DNA from: Argopecten irradians
Taxonomy: Eukaryota > Mollusca > Bivalvia > Pectinida > Pectinidae
Assembly: GCF_041381155.1 (NCBI RefSeq)
Contig: NC_091141.1
Span: 20,046,828-20,110,827 of the forward strand
Reading direction: 5' to 3'
DNA length: 64,000 nucleotides
Part shown: positions 59,183 to 64,000 of the stretch, piece after piece
Layout of the letters: the number at the start of each line of letters is the position of its first letter
Numbering within the stretch: position 1 is the first letter of the stretch
Program-made: the position numbers and the translations under genes
Notes under the pieces: generated by a model
Told to the model about the DNA's origin: nothing
What the model saw: only the letters and a program-made list of their open reading frames with translations
Database searches by the model: none

Positions 59183-60253
59183 AATGTTCCACTGTCCAAA
59201 ATATGTCCGTGAATACGCAAAAATAAGGTTATAATCTTTGCACCATATCCTCCACACAGATGAGCCGCATGTTTTGGAATCAAATATGATGCCTGAACAC
59301 AGTCAGAGTGTTCACATCATGTTCTCTACTCCTTGTGTTCAATCAACAGAGAAACGTATTCAATTTATCATTCTTAATCTACATAATATTTTTTTCGTTT
59401 TTATTTTATTTTTTTTTTTATTTCTATTTTTGTTGTTGAAGGTGAGATGAGAAGGGTCATGTTATTAAGCATACACTATTAAACCTACATCTGACTCAAC
59501 ATGAAAATCGCTTTTTGATCAGAAAATGAAAATACATTCGAGGTGGTTCCCATGAAATTAGCAAAAAGAAACTTCTCGAAGCAACCGATGTGTCACAGAA
59601 ATATCAAGGGATTTATTCAACTGGCCGCATATCACTCGGTATAATGATAACATGTGGATAGCTCTTATTACGCTCGGGACACGCTGTATATTACACGGTT
59701 GAGTCAGTAATATGAACCAAATTAAGTAAAGAAATATATTACTATTCAATAAAAACATCAAGGAATACGTGCATCTCCCTAACATGTACGACGATATCAT
59801 GCGAGATAGAACCATATCACAGGTAGACTGTCCTGACTTAGGTTTTGAATCTTTTGATCAACAACAACATAAATGTACCATTGCTGGAACGGAAATACTG
59901 CATTGGGTAATCATATACATTGTTGATACCAGTCATTAATTCACTGGTAAAGGTTAAAAATACAATTAGGAGTCGATTTCATGAGCAATTATCATTTGTT
60001 CCAGAACTGTTTTGCGACAAAAGTGTGATTTTGTTTATCTATCTGATGCAATGATACATGCAAGACATGCTATATCTAATGTTGTTGTTTATGTCTTTGT
60101 AAAATATACGGCCAATGTCACAGCAGTTTACTGGTTAAGTGTTGTAGTCGTAGATTAGTTTTCAATTAATACCAAATATTTTGAGAAACGTTAATAAGCA
60201 TAATATGGTATATAATGTAACCAAATTTAATCGAATATCATTGTTACCTTGAA

Positions 60254-60588
60254 TTAAATATGCTACACCGCCGACAGAACATAAACGTCACCATTTGATC
60301 AATAATTAGTGTACTCGTGTCAAATGAAAAAAAGTAATATCAAATATTTTCATTTTGCTTTTTATGGCTTCGCAATTAGTGATTTATTCCATATAGGGCA
60401 TTGTACAGGGGACATGATTAATTATTTTTAATATTTCTTTCTTGAAAACAAAAAGAGAAAGCTCAAAGTTTAAATGATGGTAATGATCTGAAGTAAGTAA
60501 TTTCTGTAACGGAAGAAAAATAATGATTAATCTATTTCTGTTGTTTTATAGACAAAAATACAATTCGTCAGCGGTGTAGCATCTTTAA
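60254..60588 (-). mobile_element. TTAA-flanked MITE, minus strand
   Basis: Plus strand begins TTAA|ATATGCTACACCGCCGAC and ends CAGCGGTGTAGCATCT|TTAA, the reverse of the 36731 copy with several substitutions. Confidence 0.75.
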
Positions 60589-61251
60589 ATTATTATTTAT
60601 TTTGCAAACGTAAAGCTATATACGTTAGTCAGGATATTTTTCAATCGACGTTGTTTTACATGGAATCATTTATCTTTTAAAGGCATGAGCGTCATTGAAG
60701 ACAAAATAAGACTACGTTAACTATTTTTTTACACAATGAGTGTTTGAAATTGATGTTGGTACTTTGATTAGCCGTCCATTGAAAAAAAAACAATATAAAA
60801 ACAGTTCGTCATAATAGCTTTGAGGCCGTGACAGATACGTCATGGGGATTGACCTGTGACGTGTACCACTATATAACATTGACAGGTTAATTGGTAAAAC
60901 AATAACATACATTTCAAATTCGATGTACATTGTAATTACATTGTGTATTCATATTCCGTAAAGTACTTACTTATATATGTCAGCATAAATATAAAAAATA
61001 CCTTCATTCGTATCCAGTGATTCTAAGAAATTACTTATATTTCAAAATTATTAAAACTATTTTAAATAGGGAAACAAACTATCAGTAGATTATATATTGG
61101 TGACACGTTTTCCCTATTCGGTATGTTTAATATGCACTAGTCAAATCGTTCAGGTTCGTGCTAAAAATGTTTATAAAAATACAAGCTTTATCATTCAATT
61201 AACATATATACTGTAATGACTGTTAATTTAATGAAATAATAATTATCAGTT

Positions 61252-61588
61252 TTAAAGATTCCCCACCACCTACAGAACACAACATATAAGTTTTATTTGG
61301 ACAATAATTTATATTCGATTGTATACATATGCCTAATTAACCCAAAAAAACACATAAATATTAATAGTTTTCGCTTTTGTTTTCTTTACAAACCTTACCA
61401 TACTTCTATGGATGTTTTTTTTCGGGAAGCAATTACCGATTTTAAATACTTTTATTCAAATGTAAATTAAGTAGCTCAAACTATTTTAATGATGATGGTA
61501 GTGTTATGTTTTGTTACTGACAGAAATGCTAATTCGTCTGATCCTGGATTTACTAGATTATCATTCATCGGCGCTAAACTACTTTTAA
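61252..61588 (-). mobile_element. TTAA-flanked MITE, minus strand, diverged
   Basis: Begins TTAA|AGATTCCCCACCACC and ends 'tcggcgctaaactact' before TTAA. Internal order and length (337 bp) agree with the family, but the termini are eroded. Confidence 0.55.
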
Positions 61589-62600
61589 ATATATACAACA
61601 TGTATTTAAGTAAAACAAATAGCTCCAATTTGTTCATATGACTTGTAAACATTTCCGATTTTATTACATTCGTATTTCTCAGTAAACGCATTGTACAGGT
61701 ATCTAAAGAACGAAACACGGACATTCAAACTCTAATTTATTCAATGCTTCCGAGGCCTGCTGTTTACATTTCCATCTGGTCCAATGCGAACCTTTCTTTT
61801 GTTTACAGATAACGATTTATACGTATCGATCATATTTGCAGGTGTTTGGGATTTTTTCCACATGAGAATGATTAGTCTCTATGAAAACTTCTATCACCCG
61901 CTTTTTTGGTGTTTCGTTGTTGTCATACAACCATTTATTGGCCTTTATGACTATATGGACCATTACCAAAATATAATCTCACTACCTGACCACACGTACA
62001 TTGGTTGGCCATATCGACCACATCAACACTTTATATATAATAAAACTAACCACATGATAAAATTAAGAATTGACAATATATCTACAAATCAATCATGGTG
62101 ATGGAACCACTTCATATCCAAAGAGAAAGTAAAACGGCAATTATATCATATATTATACGTGCAACGAAATAAACAGTGAAAAAGGCATTAGACTGTACTT
62201 CAGACAATGGATTCTAGCAAATTAAAGATTCCAGGGATACGTGTATAATGGATAGGGATGTAAATAAATCCAAATACTGAATCGTGAAATAGTAAAACAA
62301 CAGAGAGTAAATACTAGAGTAAAAAGCCTATTGTTATGTTGGCGTTAGTTTGAATCTATTTACCTGTTGTTAGGTTGGCGAAGATTCATTTACGTTGAGT
62401 ATTGTATATAATTAAGCAATTTATATGTTTAGCTATTTATTTTGCTAAGGTTATGGAATGATGATTATTAACCACATGAAATTAAATTTACTTCATTTTT
62501 CAGTTATTTACAGTGTAATAAAGACTTTTCTTTTTGTTCAATTTTTTTATTCTCTTGGAATACTAGTTTTCCAATCCATCCCGTCATTGTCAATACCCTA

Positions 62601-62736
62601 AGACGTCCGAGGTGTTCCGATAACAGTGAGCTGTGTCATATATATTATCGTCATGTATTCTGATCACAAGACGTCCGAGGTGTTCCGATTACAGTGAGCT
62701 GTGTCATACATTACCGTCATGTACTCTGATCACAAG
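62601..62736. repeat. Tandem duplication, 68-bp unit, two copies
   Basis: 'agacgtccgaggtgttccga' occurs at 62601 and 62669 and is followed each time by 'cagtgagctgtgtcata' and a 'tctgatcacaag' end. Confidence 0.9.
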
Positions 62737-62814
62737 CAGCAGTGTTTGTTCCGTAACAAAAGAAACGTGTCATGTGATGTTACAGTAATACGGCGATAAT
62801 ACTTTTGTTTGTTT

Positions 62815-63352
62815 GATAATTTTAACATCCTATTAACAGCCATGTTCATGTAAGGACGGCCTCCCATGTGTGCAGCGTATAGCGTGAGTGAAGTGCTAGG
62901 TGAGTGTTTTGGGAGACAGCGTGTGTGAAGTACGAGGTGCGTGTTTTGTGAGACTGCGGTATGTTCGTGTTGTGTCTTCTTGTATGTTGAACGGTTGCCT
63001 TTTTATATTGCTATATCACTGAAGCATACTGCCGAAGACACCAAGCAATACACCCCACCCGGTCACATTATACCGGAAACGGGCGAACAAGTCGTCCCAC
63101 TCCCTGTTTGCTGAGCGCTAAGCAGGAGCAGAAACAACCACTATTATAGATTTTGGTGTGTCTCGGCCAGGGGACAGAACCCAGAGCCTTCCTCACAGGG
63201 ACGAACGCTCAACTCAAGGCCAAAAGTGAGGTGGTCGCCATGGGAGGGATAAGGAAAATGAGAAAATATAAAATTCTAAATTTAGTCGCATTTTACGATC
63301 ATACAATAGGGGCAGCATGTACACTTCTAACGCCCTACCTACAGGGCCTACC
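62815..63352 (+). repeat. Dispersed SINE-like repeat, nearly full copy (about 540 bp)
   Basis: Head 'catcctattaacagccatg' and 'aaggacggcctcccatgtg', middle 'acaccaagcaatacacccca', then 'ctgagcgctaagcaggagca', 'tggtgtgtctcggccagggg', and tail 'cgatcatacaataggggcag' through 'aacgccctacctacagggcc'. It is the most complete copy of the commonest repeat family here, and a good reference for the others. No coding capacity is seen. Whether it is a true SINE with RNA polymerase III boxes was not established. Confidence 0.85.
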
Positions 63353-64000
63353 AGTACAAATTAAATAATATCCTACATAACGGTCGTGTCTCATTTTATA
63401 TTGATAAATCAAACCAATAGTCTCAAACAACTGAGCATTTACATGTTTAAGACAAGATAGATAATTTATTTTCGTCAATCCGATTAAAATATATAGTTTC
63501 GTTCAATTTTACATATATGTATATTATCTATTAATATATTTTATCGAGTTTTCGCAAATAATATGTTATTGTTTAGCAAATGTGCATTTTTTTAAGTTGA
63601 TTAATAATTTGTTGTGTAAATGAAGTAATACTTGCTGTGTAGACTTCTCTAGGCAATCTGCCCTTTAACAAGACGCACATAAAACGTGACATAGAATTAA
63701 CAAAAAAAATCAAGACAAAGGAGACAAATATAAAACTGAATGCAATAAACCTTTCCAACCATTATGACAGAAGCCGAATGGCCGAGATGTTTAAATATTT
63801 TCCGTGTGTGACATAATAAACTCCATTCGCCCAAAAGCCAATGTTGTAATATAACTGTGTCAGTGACAAACTGGACATTATAAAAGAGAGAAAGTGGTGA
63901 GGTACTTTACAACTTCTCTTGTATGGCCTAAAACGTGTTCTTTTCTCTTGTAGATAACGATAGGGGATGGCCATATTCAATCATCTGTTGATTCTTTGAT

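Larger units (their letters stand above)
58300..64000. other. Upstream flank of the minus-strand Pif-like gene
   Basis: Two TTAA MITEs, two tandem duplications and one full SINE-like copy. Remaining sequence is AT-rich. The longest open frame (61784-62101, 105 codons, plus) has no recognisable domain or coding-like context, so no gene is called. Confidence 0.6.

Noticed and set aside
61784..62101. 105-codon plus-strand open frame
   Set aside because: No domain, no splice or promoter support, and AT-rich sequence in which such length is expected by chance.

Overview
The window looks like nuclear DNA of a bivalve mollusc. The evidence is AT-rich sequence, genes split into many short exons with GT-AG introns, abundant short dispersed repeats and MITE-like elements, and two genes with the VWA / chitin-binding / laminin-G layout of Pif/BMSP-type shell-matrix proteins. 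A scallop-like genome is my best guess, from the dispersed repeat whose tail reads roughly 'acgatcatgcaatggggcag'. That attribution rests on memory, not on a search.

Three protein-coding genes can be read completely. (1) On the minus strand, 36085 to 8217, 19 coding exons join without a frame break into 3,099 nt (1,032 aa). The product is a secreted ADAM / mig-17-like zinc metalloprotease: signal peptide, prodomain with a basic cleavage site, M12B catalytic domain with HELAHSLGASHD and a Met-turn, Cys-rich region, six PLAC-like six-Cys modules, and an Arg-rich C-terminus. (2) On the plus strand, 45041-50122, nine coding exons give a 707-aa Pif-like protein. (3) On the minus strand, 58212-54149, seven coding exons give a 623-aa paralogue of gene 2. 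Genes 2 and 3 are tail-to-tail, and their first six exons match in phase and layout. All three would be secreted extracellular-matrix proteins. A joint role in shell or matrix assembly is inference from the neighbourhood only.

The rest is repeat-rich non-coding DNA. 1-8.2 kb holds dispersed repeats, a long hairpin and simple repeats. 8.2-36.1 kb is the protease gene, whose introns carry several large minisatellites. 36.1-45 kb holds MITEs, a degenerate element ORF and a 1.7-kb fold-back element. 50.5-53.8 kb is gene-poor. 58.3-64 kb holds MITEs and one nearly full dispersed repeat.

The most unusual signal is in the protease gene. The arrays in introns 8 and 12 are tandem copies of the 3' end of the preceding exon plus its 5' splice site. 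Those in intron 5 are probably of the same kind. These introns therefore carry dozens of repeated donor-like sites, and the intron-12 unit also carries an acceptor-like site bracketing an in-frame 51-nt mini-exon.
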